Notes: generated by a model not told the origin, from the sequence alone. Positions 44,969-54,697 are shown, counted from the stretch's first letter. The stretch is DNA of 64,000 bases from Deferrivibrio essentukiensis (GCF_020480685.1 NZ_JAJAFU010000007.1:1-64000), one strand, 5' to 3'. Made by a program: numbers and translations.

Positions 44969-45862
44969 ATGTTAAGAAAACGCTCATATTTTAAGTCAAA
45001 AGGGTTAGCTTACTTATTAGTGCTGCCTCAAATAATTATTACTGCAACATTTTTTTATTGGCCTGCTATACGCGGTATTGTTTCCTCTTTTATGAGGTCA
45101 GATCCTTTTGGATTAAAAAGCACTTTTATATGGTTTGATAATTATATCAATCTTTTTAAAGACCCTTTATATTTAAAATCTATAGTTATAACTCTGATTT
45201 TTAGCGGCTCTGTTGCGCTGCTTTCCATATCTTGCGGTCTGTTTTTGGCCTCTATGGCAAATAGGGCCTTACGCTTTACCGCACTTACCAGGACTTTGTT
45301 AATATGGCCTTATGCTGTTGCGCCTGCTATTTCAGGTATATTATGGCTTTTTTTGTTGCACCCATCATATGGTGTTGTTGCAATCTGGTTAAACAGAGTA
45401 TTCGGGCTAAATTGGAACCCTCTGCTTTCAAGTAGGGATGCTATGTTAATGGTTGTATTAGCAAGTTCTTGGAAAAATATTAGCTATAACTTTGTATTTT
45501 TTCTTGCAGGGTTACAAGCAATACCAAAATCGCTTATTGAGGCAGCTGCTATGGATGGTGCTAGCCCTTTCAGACGATTTTGGAGTATTACTTTTCCATT
45601 ATTGTCACCAACAATGTTTTTTGTTACGGTTATGACTATTATTTTTTCTTTCTTTGAATCATTTGGTGTTATTCATGCTGTTACTCAAGGTGGTCCTGGT
45701 GGTTCTACAAACATTTTGGTATATAAAGTTTATCAAGATGGTTTTATAGGGCTAAACCTTGGTTCATCTTCCGCACAATCGGTTGTATTGATGCTGCTAA
45801 TAGTTTTCATTACAATATTACAATTTAAATTTGTTGAACGTAAAGTTCAATACACAGGGTAA
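44969..45862 (+). CDS. ugpA: Glycerol-3-phosphate ABC transporter permease UgpA
   Basis: This 297-residue inner-membrane protein has six hydrophobic segments and the EAA loop EAAAMDGASPFRRFWSITFP near residue 190 that contacts the ATPase. The ATG at 44969 follows AAAGG. It pairs with UgpE. Length matches UgpA (about 295). Confidence 0.9.
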   Translation: MLRKRSYFKSKGLAYLLVLPQIIITATFFYWPAIRGIVSSFMRSDPFGLKSTFIWFDNYINLFKDPLYLKSIVITLIFSGSVALLSISCGLFLASMANRALRFTALTRTLLIWPYAVAPAISGILWLFLLHPSYGVVAIWLNRVFGLNWNPLLSSRDAMLMVVLASSWKNISYNFVFFLAGLQAIPKSLIEAAAMDGASPFRRFWSITFPLLSPTMFFVTVMTIIFSFFESFGVIHAVTQGGPGGSTNILVYKVYQDGFIGLNLGSSSAQSVVLMLLIVFITILQFKFVERKVQYTG

Positions 45863-45866
45863 AATT

Positions 45867-46790
45867 ATGATGGTAGAAAAGACTCCCAAACTTGATTTTT
45901 TTACATATGTGGCTTTAATAGTAGGTATTGTGGTAGTTGGGTTTCCTATATTGTATGCCATTATTGCAGCTACTTTGCCTTTGGAGGAAGTTTCAAAAGT
46001 TCCTATGCCTATGATTCCGGGTGACCAACTATTGGTAAACATAAAGGAAGCCTGGGTAAGAGGGGATTTGGGAACGCAACTTTTTAATTCTTTTATTATG
46101 GCATCGGGGATTACAATTGGTAAAATAGTGGTTTCTCTATTTGGTGCATTTTCAATTGTGTATTTTGATTATCGTTTTAGGACATTAGTATTTGCTACAG
46201 TATTTTGTACGTTGATGTTACCTGTGGAGGTAAGGATAGTGCCAACTTATGAAATGGCAGCAAATCTATTTGGACCTTTACAGGGTGTTTGGAATGCATT
46301 GGGTTTGGATTCGATTATAAGCTGGTTTGCTGGTCACGATATTGAAGTTAGCTTTGAGCTTAGTCTCCTTGATAGTTATGCCGGGCTGATATTACCACTG
46401 ACGGCTTCAGCAACATGTACATTCTTGTTTAGACAGTTTTTCCTTACAATTCCTGAAGAGTTGTGTGAAGCGGCTAAAATGGACGGTGCTTCCCCTATGA
46501 CCTTTTTCTGGAAGATTCTTGTTCCTCTCTCAAAAACAAATATTGCAGCATTAGTAGTTATCGAATTTGTTTATGGTTGGAATCAGTATCTTTGGCCTCT
46601 TTTAATTACCACTAATCAAAAGATGACTACAGCTGTAATAGGTCTGCAGCACTTAATACCGTCTCCTGAAGATCCACCTGATTGGCATATAGCAATGGCA
46701 GGTACCTTGCTTGTTGTACTTCCGCCTGTACTTGTGGTTCTTTTTATGCAAAGATGGTTTGTAAAAGGGCTGGTAGAAAGAGAAAAATAA
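45867..46790 (+). CDS. ugpE: Glycerol-3-phosphate ABC transporter permease UgpE
   Basis: This 307-residue permease has six hydrophobic segments and the EAA loop CEAAKMDGASPMTFFWKILV near residue 215. It is slightly longer than E. coli UgpE (281) because of an extra periplasmic stretch near residues 125-160 between the second and third helices. The ATG at 45867 has AGGG upstream; a TTG 36 bases earlier lies within ugpA. Confidence 0.88.
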   Translation: MMVEKTPKLDFFTYVALIVGIVVVGFPILYAIIAATLPLEEVSKVPMPMIPGDQLLVNIKEAWVRGDLGTQLFNSFIMASGITIGKIVVSLFGAFSIVYFDYRFRTLVFATVFCTLMLPVEVRIVPTYEMAANLFGPLQGVWNALGLDSIISWFAGHDIEVSFELSLLDSYAGLILPLTASATCTFLFRQFFLTIPEELCEAAKMDGASPMTFFWKILVPLSKTNIAALVVIEFVYGWNQYLWPLLITTNQKMTTAVIGLQHLIPSPEDPPDWHIAMAGTLLVVLPPVLVVLFMQRWFVKGLVEREK

Positions 46791-46835
46791 TTTATTTTTT
46801 GTTTTTGTAAATTTATAGTTGATTGCGAGGTTTGG

Positions 46836-48449
46836 ATGAACAGACGAGAACATGTAAAAAAACTAAATGAAAAAGATACGTTTGACTTATTGGTAATAGG
46901 TGGTGGAGCTACTGGAGGTGGTATCGCGGTTGATGCAGCATCAAGAGGGCTAAGTGTGCTGCTTGTGGAAAAGAATGATTTTGCAGAAGGGACGAGCAGT
47001 CGCAGCACCAAGTTAGTGCATGGAGGGGTTAGATATCTTGAAAAGGCAGTTAAACATTTGGATAAGGAGCAGTACTCGTTTGTCAAAGAAGGGCTTTATG
47101 AAAGAGGCGTAATTTTAAAAAATGCTCCTCATTTGACTAATAAAATACAGTTTGTTACGCCGTTATATAAGTGGTATGAGCTTCCATATATATTTGCCGG
47201 ATTAAAACTTTACGATATCCTTTCAGGCAAGATGAGGCTTGGTAAAAGTCGCTTATTATTTAGAAAGGAAACCCTTGAAAAACTTCCTACATTGAATGAC
47301 CAAAACTTAAAGGGCGGTGTTTTATATTTTGATGGACAGTTTAATGATGCCAGGATGGCTGTTATGCTTGTTAAAACAGCAGTAAACCAAGGTGCTGTTG
47401 CTGTCAATTATATGGAAGTAACTGATTTGATAAAAGAAAATAACATGGTAGTAGGTGCACATTTAAAAGATAATATTACAGGGGATACATATACCGTTAA
47501 TGCTAAGGCTGTAGTCAATGCAACAGGTGCATATGCGGATTCAATTAGAAAAATGGACGATGAAAATGTTGAACCTGTATTAAAAGTAAGCTCAGGTATT
47601 CATATAATTTTAGATAAAAAATTTACTCCTACTGATTATGGAATGATGATTCCTCAAACAGAGGATGGAAGAGTTATTTTTGTTTTACCGTGGGAAGGGC
47701 ATGCATTGGTGGGGACTACTGATGATCCATCTGTTGTTCGTGATCACCCGGAAGTTACTAATAATGAAATTGAGTATGTTCTTAAGCAAATTGCCAGATA
47801 CTTTAAAACACCTCCGACAAAGGATGATATTTTATCTGCATGGTCAGGAATCAGGCCCCTTGTTAAAGATCCTGATGCTACTTCAACTGAGGAAATATTG
47901 CGAAATCACTACATTGAAGTGAGTAAGTCAAAGCTTGTAACCATTACCGGTGGAAAGTGGACAAGCTATCGTCATATGGCCGAAGATGTCGTAGATAGAG
48001 TAATAAAAGAGTTTTCATTTAATGCAAAACCATGCATTACTTCAGACTTAAAAATAGCAGGTGGGGAAAATTTTAACCCGGAAGGGAATAAGTTACTTCA
48101 GAAAAAATATAATATTGACCATGATATTGCTCTTCATTTGCATAAGTCATACGGCTCTTTAGCAGAAGAGGTTATTAATTCATGTGAAAAAGAGAAGGCT
48201 TTTGTTAGACTTGAGACTGGTCATCCTTACGTTGAGTCTGAAGTTTATTACTGTGTTAGAAATGAGATGGTAGTGCATGTAGTTGATTTTTTAATTAGAA
48301 GAATTCCTCTCGGTTTGGTTGATATTAAGGCTGCTAAACATGCTTCTTCAAAAGTATTGGAAATTATGGCAGAAGAATTAGGGTGGGACAAATCAAGAGT
48401 TGATGAAGAATTAAAATTGATTAGTGACAGATTTGATAAGGCAATATGA
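46836..48449 (+). CDS. glpD: Glycerol-3-phosphate dehydrogenase (FAD, quinone-linked)
   Basis: This 537-residue flavoprotein oxidises glycerol 3-phosphate to dihydroxyacetone phosphate and passes electrons to quinone at the membrane. The FAD loop LLVIGGGATGGGIAVDAASRG lies at residue 17; TSSRSTKLVHGGVRYLE, VPWEGHALVGTTD-like and GKWTSYRHMAED motifs are present. Length fits GlpD (about 500-560). It follows ugpE by 46 bases, so imported glycerol phosphate feeds directly into respiration. Confidence 0.94.
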   Translation: MNRREHVKKLNEKDTFDLLVIGGGATGGGIAVDAASRGLSVLLVEKNDFAEGTSSRSTKLVHGGVRYLEKAVKHLDKEQYSFVKEGLYERGVILKNAPHLTNKIQFVTPLYKWYELPYIFAGLKLYDILSGKMRLGKSRLLFRKETLEKLPTLNDQNLKGGVLYFDGQFNDARMAVMLVKTAVNQGAVAVNYMEVTDLIKENNMVVGAHLKDNITGDTYTVNAKAVVNATGAYADSIRKMDDENVEPVLKVSSGIHIILDKKFTPTDYGMMIPQTEDGRVIFVLPWEGHALVGTTDDPSVVRDHPEVTNNEIEYVLKQIARYFKTPPTKDDILSAWSGIRPLVKDPDATSTEEILRNHYIEVSKSKLVTITGGKWTSYRHMAEDVVDRVIKEFSFNAKPCITSDLKIAGGENFNPEGNKLLQKKYNIDHDIALHLHKSYGSLAEEVINSCEKEKAFVRLETGHPYVESEVYYCVRNEMVVHVVDFLIRRIPLGLVDIKAAKHASSKVLEIMAEELGWDKSRVDEELKLISDRFDKAI

Positions 48450-49792
48450 GGTATGCTTTGAAAGTGAAAGTAATTTATATCTTAACTGACTCAAATGCGG
48501 GTTTGACTTCTATTTTAAAGGGTAAGCCTAAGTCGTTATTGCGTGTTAATGGTAAATTTTTGATTCAAAGGCAGATAGAAGAGTATTTGAAGCTTGGAAT
48601 ACCTGAACAGGATATTACCGTTTTGACTTCATCAGGGATAGAAATTATTAAAGATGCTGTTAGTAATACTCTAAATATAAATATCAAAGATTCAAAGTTG
48701 AAAGATTGCCTTAAAGATATTCATGATGATTTTGTAATAATTCAAAATGATAGGCACTTAATTACCTCTGATGATTTAAAAAATATTTTTGATGCAAAAA
48801 CTTCTGTTTACTCAAAAAACATTGACTTTTATTACTTTTATAAAGAGGATGTGTTCAAATTAGAGGCACAGGACATTGACGATATCTTTAATATGTTGTC
48901 AAAAGAGAGGATATCTGGGTGGTGCAATATACAGTTAGTTAATGTAAACGGTCATCCAATAGAAAATGAGGAAGACCTTTATGAGCTGGAAAAGTCATTA
49001 TCTGAATTTACCCTTAAGGGTAAAAAAGCCTTTATTTTTGATCTTGACGGGACTGTATATTTAGGGGATTTGCCGATAGAAAATACCATAAATTTTATTG
49101 TGTCCAATTATCAAAAATTTAAGTTTTACTTTATGACTAATAATACCTCAAAAAATTTGACGGAATACATAAAACGTTTAAATAATTTTGGTATCCCCGC
49201 TACTATTGACAGGATAATTTCCCCTTTGATTCCATTGATAGATTATCTCAAGGAGAAAAATATTACAAAAATTTATCCTGTTGCCAATACAAGCATGAAA
49301 AATTACCTGAAAGAGCGGATGCCTGAAATTATTTTTACTGATGATGAGAAAGAGTGCGAAGCTGTTGTTTTGGGATTCGATACTGAGCTTACTTATGAAA
49401 AAATGAAAACCGCTGCGCTTCTTCTAAAAGATAGAAAAATTAGATATTTAGCTACTCATAGTGATAATGTTTGTCCTACCGATAAAGGGGATATCCCTGA
49501 TGTCGGCTCTTTTATTGCACTTTTTGAAAAGACTGTTAATCGAACTCCTGAGATAGTTTTTGGTAAACCAAATAAGATATTGTTAGAGCCTATTTTGAGA
49601 TTGTACAAGGAGAATGAGCTTGCTGTTTTCGGGGACAGAGTTTATACGGATAAAGTTTTGGCAAATAATGCAGGAATAGATTTTGTCCTTGTATTAAGCG
49701 GAGAAGCCACCAGAGCTGATGTGGAAGGTTTGGAAAGGTTTCCGGAATTGATAATAAAAGATTGTGGTGAGTTAAAATACTTTGGTAATTAA
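48446..49792 (+). CDS. Nucleotidyltransferase-like / NagD-like HAD phosphatase fusion
   Basis: This 448-residue protein has two parts. Residues 1-165 resemble a sugar-phosphate nucleotidyltransferase fold (GKPKSLLRVNGKFLIQRQIE, then IIQNDRHLIT) but with a degenerate glycine-rich loop. Residues 190-448 are a NagD-type HAD phosphatase: FDLDGTVYLGD nucleophile at about 199, TNNTSKN, FGKPNK and GDRVYTD. It overlaps glpD by four bases. The HAD part could be a glycerol-phosphate phosphatase; the N-terminal part may add or sense a nucleotide. I know of no characterised protein with this exact layout. Confidence 0.75.
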   Translation: MRYALKVKVIYILTDSNAGLTSILKGKPKSLLRVNGKFLIQRQIEEYLKLGIPEQDITVLTSSGIEIIKDAVSNTLNINIKDSKLKDCLKDIHDDFVIIQNDRHLITSDDLKNIFDAKTSVYSKNIDFYYFYKEDVFKLEAQDIDDIFNMLSKERISGWCNIQLVNVNGHPIENEEDLYELEKSLSEFTLKGKKAFIFDLDGTVYLGDLPIENTINFIVSNYQKFKFYFMTNNTSKNLTEYIKRLNNFGIPATIDRIISPLIPLIDYLKEKNITKIYPVANTSMKNYLKERMPEIIFTDDEKECEAVVLGFDTELTYEKMKTAALLLKDRKIRYLATHSDNVCPTDKGDIPDVGSFIALFEKTVNRTPEIVFGKPNKILLEPILRLYKENELAVFGDRVYTDKVLANNAGIDFVLVLSGEATRADVEGLERFPELIIKDCGELKYFGN

Positions 49793-49799
49793 AAGCTGT

Positions 49800-50576
49800 T
49801 TATTTATCTTTAAATCTATATCTTCTTACAATATTTTCTTTTCGTTTTACTTCTTCTATGACTGCAATTTTTTCTTCAACAGTTAAGAGTTTGTGATACC
49901 TTTTTAGAAAACTGATTAATGATTTAAGCCTGATACTTTCCATATATGGCGTATTTAGACTTAATTGGTCATTTGTTATGGCTCTTTTTACAATGGTTTT
50001 AGTTGGAATATATAAAATTTCATAAAAAAGAGCAATTCTTAACCATAAGTCATAATCTTCACAAACTTTTAGATATTGATTAAATAATCCTGTTGTGGAG
50101 AAAATACTTTTATGAAATAAAATAGAGGAAGGGCTGATTCGACAGATGTCCAATATTTTTGTTAGTATTTTCCCTCCATATTTTTTATGTTTTTCCCCTT
50201 GATTTACAAATTTACCCTGTCTGTACCAAAATTCATCGGTATGGCAAACTAAGCTGTTAGCCTTAACCATATTTTTTAATTGAAATTCAAGTTTAAAATT
50301 TAACCAAATATCATCTGAGTCAAGAAGTGCAATATATTCTCCACTACTAATTTTTATCCCAAGATTTCTTGAAAAACTTACCCCTCTATTTATGTTGTTT
50401 TTAATAAGCACAATTCTTGATAAATACGGCTTTAAATAATGTTCTATATCTGTTTTTGAGCCATCATCGATGACTATTATTTCTATATTCTTATAGGTTT
50501 GCTGAAAAACGCTTTCAATAGCATCCTTTAATGTTTGTATTCTATTACAAACCGGTATAATTACAGATATTTTCAT
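49800..50576 (-). CDS. Family 2 glycosyltransferase
   Basis: This 258-residue GT-A enzyme begins ISVIIPVCNRIQTLKDAIESV and has the nucleotide-binding VIDDGS and LDSDDIW (DxD) motifs and an EDYDLWLRIA acceptor-side segment with the likely base. No membrane helix is present. It probably adds a sugar to a cell-envelope glycan. It overlaps the lrp-like gene by four bases but a functional link is not obvious. Confidence 0.88.
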   Translation of the reverse strand: MKISVIIPVCNRIQTLKDAIESVFQQTYKNIEIIVIDDGSKTDIEHYLKPYLSRIVLIKNNINRGVSFSRNLGIKISSGEYIALLDSDDIWLNFKLEFQLKNMVKANSLVCHTDEFWYRQGKFVNQGEKHKKYGGKILTKILDICRISPSSILFHKSIFSTTGLFNQYLKVCEDYDLWLRIALFYEILYIPTKTIVKRAITNDQLSLNTPYMESIRLKSLISFLKRYHKLLTVEEKIAVIEEVKRKENIVRRYRFKDK

Positions 50577-51043
50577 TCAAAAAAGTCTTCTGTCAACCTC
50601 TTCTTATTCATAATAGTAGAAAATACCAGTATTGTATTAGTCCGCTGTACTCCACTTATGTTTCTCAACTTTTTTATTAATCTTGAAAGTGTGGACGTAT
50701 TTTTTGTAACAACTTTTAAAATCATTGTGAAATCTCCAGTGACATGATGGCATTCTACTATGTCTTGAGAAATTTCACTCAGCGACTGTTCAAAATCGAT
50801 AATATGTTGTGTATTGTCAATGCTTATTCCGATAAATGCGGTGATATCGTAACCAAGTGCTTTATAATTTACTTCTGTTGTGTATTGTTTTATAATGCCA
50901 TCAGACTCAAGCTTTTTTACCCGTTCAATAACGGATGGGGATTTCATACCTACCTTTTTGGCAATATCCGCATAAGGAATCCTACCATTTTTAATCATCA
51001 GATTGATAATTTGGATATCTATTTCGTCAAGATTATGTTTCAT
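50573..51043 (-). CDS. Lrp/AsnC-family transcription regulator
   Basis: This 156-residue protein has an N-terminal helix-turn-helix (IPYADIAKKVGMKSPSVIERVKKL) and a C-terminal RAM ligand-binding domain (residues 65-140, with VTGDFTMILKV). Such proteins sense amino acids and form octamers. GAGG seven bases upstream favours the ATG at 51043. It starts inside the end of nth, so it is co-transcribed with it. Confidence 0.9.
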   Translation of the reverse strand: MKHNLDEIDIQIINLMIKNGRIPYADIAKKVGMKSPSVIERVKKLESDGIIKQYTTEVNYKALGYDITAFIGISIDNTQHIIDFEQSLSEISQDIVECHHVTGDFTMILKVVTKNTSTLSRLIKKLRNISGVQRTNTILVFSTIMNKKRLTEDFFE

Positions 51044-51047
51044 ATAA

Positions 51048-51704
51048 TTACCTCTCATTTTTTATGTTAATTTTATCACAATACTTATCAATAAAGCAAC
51101 TTGAACATAAGGGTGAAATTGGTTTGCATATTTTTTGACCGTATACGACAAGTATTTTATTTAATTTTATCCAATATTTATCAGGAATAATTTTTTTTAG
51201 CTCTATTTCTGTTTCGTTAGGAGATTTTGTTTTTACAAGTCCCATTCTGTTTGATATCCTGTGAACATGCGTATCAACACAGACCTCTTTTTTTCCAAAT
51301 CCTTCTATCATTACAAGTGTAGCTGTTTTTCTCCCTATACCTTTAAATTTCAGTAATTCATCGATATTATCAGGTACTAATGAATCGTATTCGTCAACTA
51401 ACTTTTTAGATATTTCTTTAATTGTCACAGCTTTTTTTCTATAGAATCCGGCTGGGAAAATAAGTTTTTCAATTTCTTCAACAGATATCTGTATTATCTT
51501 TTCAGGTGTGTCAGCACGATTAAAAAGATTTAGAGAAGACTTTAATGTTACTTCATCTTTAGTCCTGAGGGATATTATAGTACTAATCAGTACTTTGAAA
51601 GGGTCGTTATTACACATTTTAGCTATTTTTGTGACAGATGGCTCATTTTCATTCTTGTAAAATATTTCAAGTTGTTTAAATATTGCTTGGATATCTTTAG
51701 ACAT
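51048..51704 (-). CDS. nth: Endonuclease III
   Basis: This 218-residue base-excision-repair glycosylase has the helix-hairpin-helix LLKFKGIGRKTA with the catalytic lysine, the aspartate in CVDTHVHR, and the [4Fe-4S] cysteine pattern C-x6-C-x2-C-x5-C at the C terminus. It removes oxidised pyrimidines. It overlaps the upstream small gene by eight bases. RBS is weak, so translational coupling is likely. Confidence 0.94.
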   Translation of the reverse strand: MSKDIQAIFKQLEIFYKNENEPSVTKIAKMCNNDPFKVLISTIISLRTKDEVTLKSSLNLFNRADTPEKIIQISVEEIEKLIFPAGFYRKKAVTIKEISKKLVDEYDSLVPDNIDELLKFKGIGRKTATLVMIEGFGKKEVCVDTHVHRISNRMGLVKTKSPNETEIELKKIIPDKYWIKLNKILVVYGQKICKPISPLCSSCFIDKYCDKINIKNER

Positions 51705-51945
51705 TATCTATAAAGTCGCGAATTTTTGGTTTCAAGTGTAGGGTATCAAGGTTAAATTTTTTAAGCGAACTTGCGATAACATTTGCCTTGTACTCATCGG
51801 TAGCTTTTCTGTCAATGATAATCATATACTTATCATTGACTTTACAAAGCCCACCTTTGGCACTTGTTTTTTCAAATCTTACTTTAATATCCAGTTTATC
51901 GCAAATTTCGGTTAGCTCAGATACTATCTTTTTTATATTGCTCAT
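51697..51945 (-). CDS. Conserved-looking small hypothetical protein
   Basis: This 82-residue protein starts MSNIKKIVSELTEICDKLDIKVRFEK and includes GGLCKVNDKYMIIIDRKATDEYKANV. It has alpha/beta character, no signal peptide and no motif that I know. It is tightly packed between the MFS transporter gene (four-base overlap) and nth (eight-base overlap), which supports that it is real. Confidence 0.6.
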   Translation of the reverse strand: MSNIKKIVSELTEICDKLDIKVRFEKTSAKGGLCKVNDKYMIIIDRKATDEYKANVIASSLKKFNLDTLHLKPKIRDFIDNV

Positions 51946-53087
51946 AGCTGATATTTTAGCAAAAATTTTTTTCTATACAATAACAAAATTATTGTAGCAA
52001 AAAAACTAAATATACTGCCAATCATAAACATATGGTTTACTCCAACAAAGTCAAAAAGATATCCGGAAAGAATTGAACCGAATATCGCTCCAAGACCGTA
52101 AATTAATGAAGAGTAAAAGCTTTGTGCTTTGAGTCTACTTTCTGCAGCAATATAATCTTTTATATATCTTATTATTGATAAGTGAAATGTGCCAAATGCA
52201 AACCCGTGAATTGTATTTATGAAAAGTAGCACCATAGCAGATTCTGCATATCCAATAACAAGTGATCTCACACCACCTAAAAACATTGAAAAAATTAAGA
52301 GTGTAAAGGGGGAAATTTTTTTAAAAAGTTTATTGGAGAAAAACATGAGCAATATTTCCGCAAAAATTCCGATAGACCATATTGTCCCGGCAATAGTTTG
52401 GGATTCATTTAGGTATTCAACCTTAATGTTTAAAAAGTTATGAAAAAAGGTTAATGAAATGTAGTGTAATATACTTGCAATTAAGATGATTTTGAAATCA
52501 AAACTTAATTTATTACTATCTTGTTTGTACTTAGCTCTCTCAATATTTTCAAGCTTAATAAAAAGTATGGTTATGGCTGATAAAAAACCTGTTAATATTG
52601 TCATGGTAATGAAAACATTGATGCTGAAATAATCTACAAGTAGCCCTGTAAAGGTAGTAAAGCAAATAAATCCTATAGAGCCATACATTCTAATTTTGCC
52701 ATACTCTATCCCTGATTCTCTTGAAAACTCATTAGAAATATGGTCCATTACAGGTAAAATACCTACTCTTGTAACGGCATAGATTATAAAAGTTAAAAAT
52801 GTAAGAAGATAATTTTTTGAGAGTAAAAGTATGACACTGACATTAGAAACCAGTATTGCTGTTATAACGAATACTGTTTTTGACTTTATTTTATTATATG
52901 TTTTAGTCCATGTGTTGGTTAATAAAAATTTAATAATGGATATGACTGTTATAAAAAGACCTATATCTTTTCCTGAAAATCCGTTGTGTTTGAGATATAA
53001 AGCTACAAAGGGGATAAATATCCCAAGTGTCCCGAAATGAAAAAAGTAAAAAAAAGATAAAAAGGCGGCTTTTTTTGTATGTGACAC
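51942..53087 (-). CDS. Major facilitator superfamily transporter
   Basis: This 381-residue protein has about 12 hydrophobic segments and the MFS_1-like start FFYFFHFGTLGIFIPFVALYLKHNG with GKDIGLF. It belongs to the nucleoside/phenylpropionate-permease-like group by appearance; substrate is unknown. The start is GTG at 53087, with AAAAGG upstream. Both lie within a hairpin formed with the end of the nifS transcript. Confidence 0.78.
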   Translation of the reverse strand: MSHTKKAAFLSFFYFFHFGTLGIFIPFVALYLKHNGFSGKDIGLFITVISIIKFLLTNTWTKTYNKIKSKTVFVITAILVSNVSVILLLSKNYLLTFLTFIIYAVTRVGILPVMDHISNEFSRESGIEYGKIRMYGSIGFICFTTFTGLLVDYFSINVFITMTILTGFLSAITILFIKLENIERAKYKQDSNKLSFDFKIILIASILHYISLTFFHNFLNIKVEYLNESQTIAGTIWSIGIFAEILLMFFSNKLFKKISPFTLLIFSMFLGGVRSLVIGYAESAMVLLFINTIHGFAFGTFHLSIIRYIKDYIAAESRLKAQSFYSSLIYGLGAIFGSILSGYLFDFVGVNHMFMIGSIFSFFATIILLLYRKKFLLKYQL

Positions 53088-53101
53088 TATTGCCGCCTTT
53101 T
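53060..53101 (-). terminator. nifS terminator overlapping the MFS gene start
   Basis: On the minus strand AAAAGGCGGC and GCCGCCTTTT form a 10-bp stem with a 22-base loop and a T-rich tail, right after nifS. The MFS start codon GTG lies in the loop and the RBS in the 5' arm. Confidence 0.6.
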
Positions 53102-53104
53102 ACA

Positions 53105-54271
53105 CTAAGAATTTTGAATTTGTTGGTAGAGTGGTGAAATAGCTCTGAGCTTTGCTACATTTTCTTTTAAAATTTCAACGGCCTTATCTACTTCCTCTAA
53201 TGTATTAAATCTCCCTAAGCTAAATCTAAGTGCTCCATGAGCATCTACAGGGTTTATATTTATAGCTTTGAGCACATGTGAAGCATCCATACTGTCAGAT
53301 GAGCAAGCTGAGCCCGTAGAGCAGCATATTTCTCCTGCATAGACCATAAGCGCTTCACCCTCAATATATTTAAATGTGATATTCGAAACACTGCAAATTC
53401 TTGGCTCACCACCATTTACATAGCAATGTGGGATTTCTGTGACTACCCTTTGCTCAAATCTGTCCCTCAATGTTTTTATATGAGCTATGTCCTTGTCAAG
53501 TTCGTTTGAAATTATTTCACAGGCTTCCCCTATGCCTACAATATAAGGGACATTTTCCGTGCCGGCTCTAAGCCCAAACTCATGATGACCACCGTAAATA
53601 ATAGGTTTTAGAATATCTTTCAACTCTCTATCAACATAAAGCACCCCTATCCCTTTTGGTGCATAAATTTTGTGACCGGAAAAGCTTAAAAGATGAACAC
53701 CCAATTCAGATACATCTACCTTCATTTTTCCTACAGCTTGAACTGCATCTGAATGGAATATAATATTTTTTTCTCTGGCATAAGTTGCAAGTTCTTTAAT
53801 GGGCTGAATTGTTCCAATTTCATTGTTAGCAAGCATAATACTTGCCAGTATTGTTTTATCTGTTATAGCCTTTTTGAAATCTTCAATTTCTATATGACCT
53901 GAACTGTTTACAGGAAGATAGGTTATTTCAAAGCCTTCTTTTTCAAGCTCTTCACAAGCCTCAGTGATAGCTTTATGTTCAATGTTTGAGGTGATAATGT
54001 GATTCCCTTTATCTTTTAAAGCTCTGGCAATTCCAAAAAGGGCAAGGTTATCCGATTCGGAGCCACTTGCCGTAAATATTATTTCTTCAGGCTCAGCAGA
54101 TATTAGGTTTGCTACTTTTTCCCTTGCACTTTCAAGATGTTCTCTTGCAGTCCTTCCGAGAGAATGCAGGCTTGAAGGGTTTCCATAGATATCCTCAAAA
54201 TAAGGAAGCATAGCCTCTACAACTCTTTTATCTACTCTTGTGGTTGCACTATTATCAAAGTATATAGCCAT
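53105..54271 (-). CDS. nifS: Cysteine desulfurase
   Basis: This 388-residue pyridoxal-phosphate enzyme moves sulfur from cysteine to Fe-S scaffold proteins. The PLP lysine is in SFSGHKIYAPKGIG near residue 203 and the sulfur-accepting cysteine in CCSTGSACSSDS near 325. Start MAIYFDNSATTRVDKRV is typical for the NifS/IscS group. A scaffold gene (nifU/iscU) is not adjacent. It is preceded by an IscR-like regulator and cysE. Confidence 0.94.
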   Translation of the reverse strand: MAIYFDNSATTRVDKRVVEAMLPYFEDIYGNPSSLHSLGRTAREHLESAREKVANLISAEPEEIIFTASGSESDNLALFGIARALKDKGNHIITSNIEHKAITEACEELEKEGFEITYLPVNSSGHIEIEDFKKAITDKTILASIMLANNEIGTIQPIKELATYAREKNIIFHSDAVQAVGKMKVDVSELGVHLLSFSGHKIYAPKGIGVLYVDRELKDILKPIIYGGHHEFGLRAGTENVPYIVGIGEACEIISNELDKDIAHIKTLRDRFEQRVVTEIPHCYVNGGEPRICSVSNITFKYIEGEALMVYAGEICCSTGSACSSDSMDASHVLKAININPVDAHGALRFSLGRFNTLEEVDKAVEILKENVAKLRAISPLYQQIQNS

Positions 54272-54283
54272 ATTTACTTACCT

Positions 54284-54697
54284 CTATAAACAATTATTTT
54301 TATTTTTTAAGTCAGCGAGAGTAACTTTTTCAAAGAAAATATCAATATCTTTTTTTAATTCAAACCACAACCAATTTACCGCACATTCGGATGATTTTGT
54401 ACAGCCGTCATTGTCAATACAATCAACAGGTTTTATTGGTCCATCCATTGCATAAATAACTTGTCTGATGGTTATTTCTGATGGCTTTTTTGCTAACATA
54501 TATCCACCGCTTATCCCTCTTGTAGACATTACGACACCGGCTTTTTTTAATTTTGAGAAAATTTGCTCAAGATATTTTAAGGAAATATCCTCGTATTCTG
54601 AAATCTTTTTTAAAGATACAGGTTCACTTTCCCCATTAAGTACCAAAAGAGCGTAAATTGCCCTAATTGCATATCTACTCTTTGTTGTTATTTTCAT
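54284..54697 (-). CDS. Rrf2-family regulator, IscR-like
   Basis: This 137-residue regulator starts [17 protein letters not shown] with a winged helix-turn-helix. Three cysteines in [15 protein letters not shown] follow the C-x5-C-x5-C spacing of IscR that binds a [2Fe-2S] cluster. The ATG at 54697 follows GGGGG; it starts inside cysE. Between cysE and nifS it may sense Fe-S status or, like CymR, cysteine supply. Confidence 0.88.
   Translation of the reverse strand: MKITTKSRYAIRAIYALLVLNGESEPVSLKKISEYEDISLKYLEQIFSKLKKAGVVMSTRGISGGYMLAKKPSEITIRQVIYAMDGPIKPVDCIDNDGCTKSSECAVNWLWFELKKDIDIFFEKVTLADLKNKNNCL

Noticed and set aside
46616-47086. Minus-strand open frame of 156 codons across the ugpE-glpD junction
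   Set aside because: It is antisense to two well-supported genes and has no RBS or recognisable domain.
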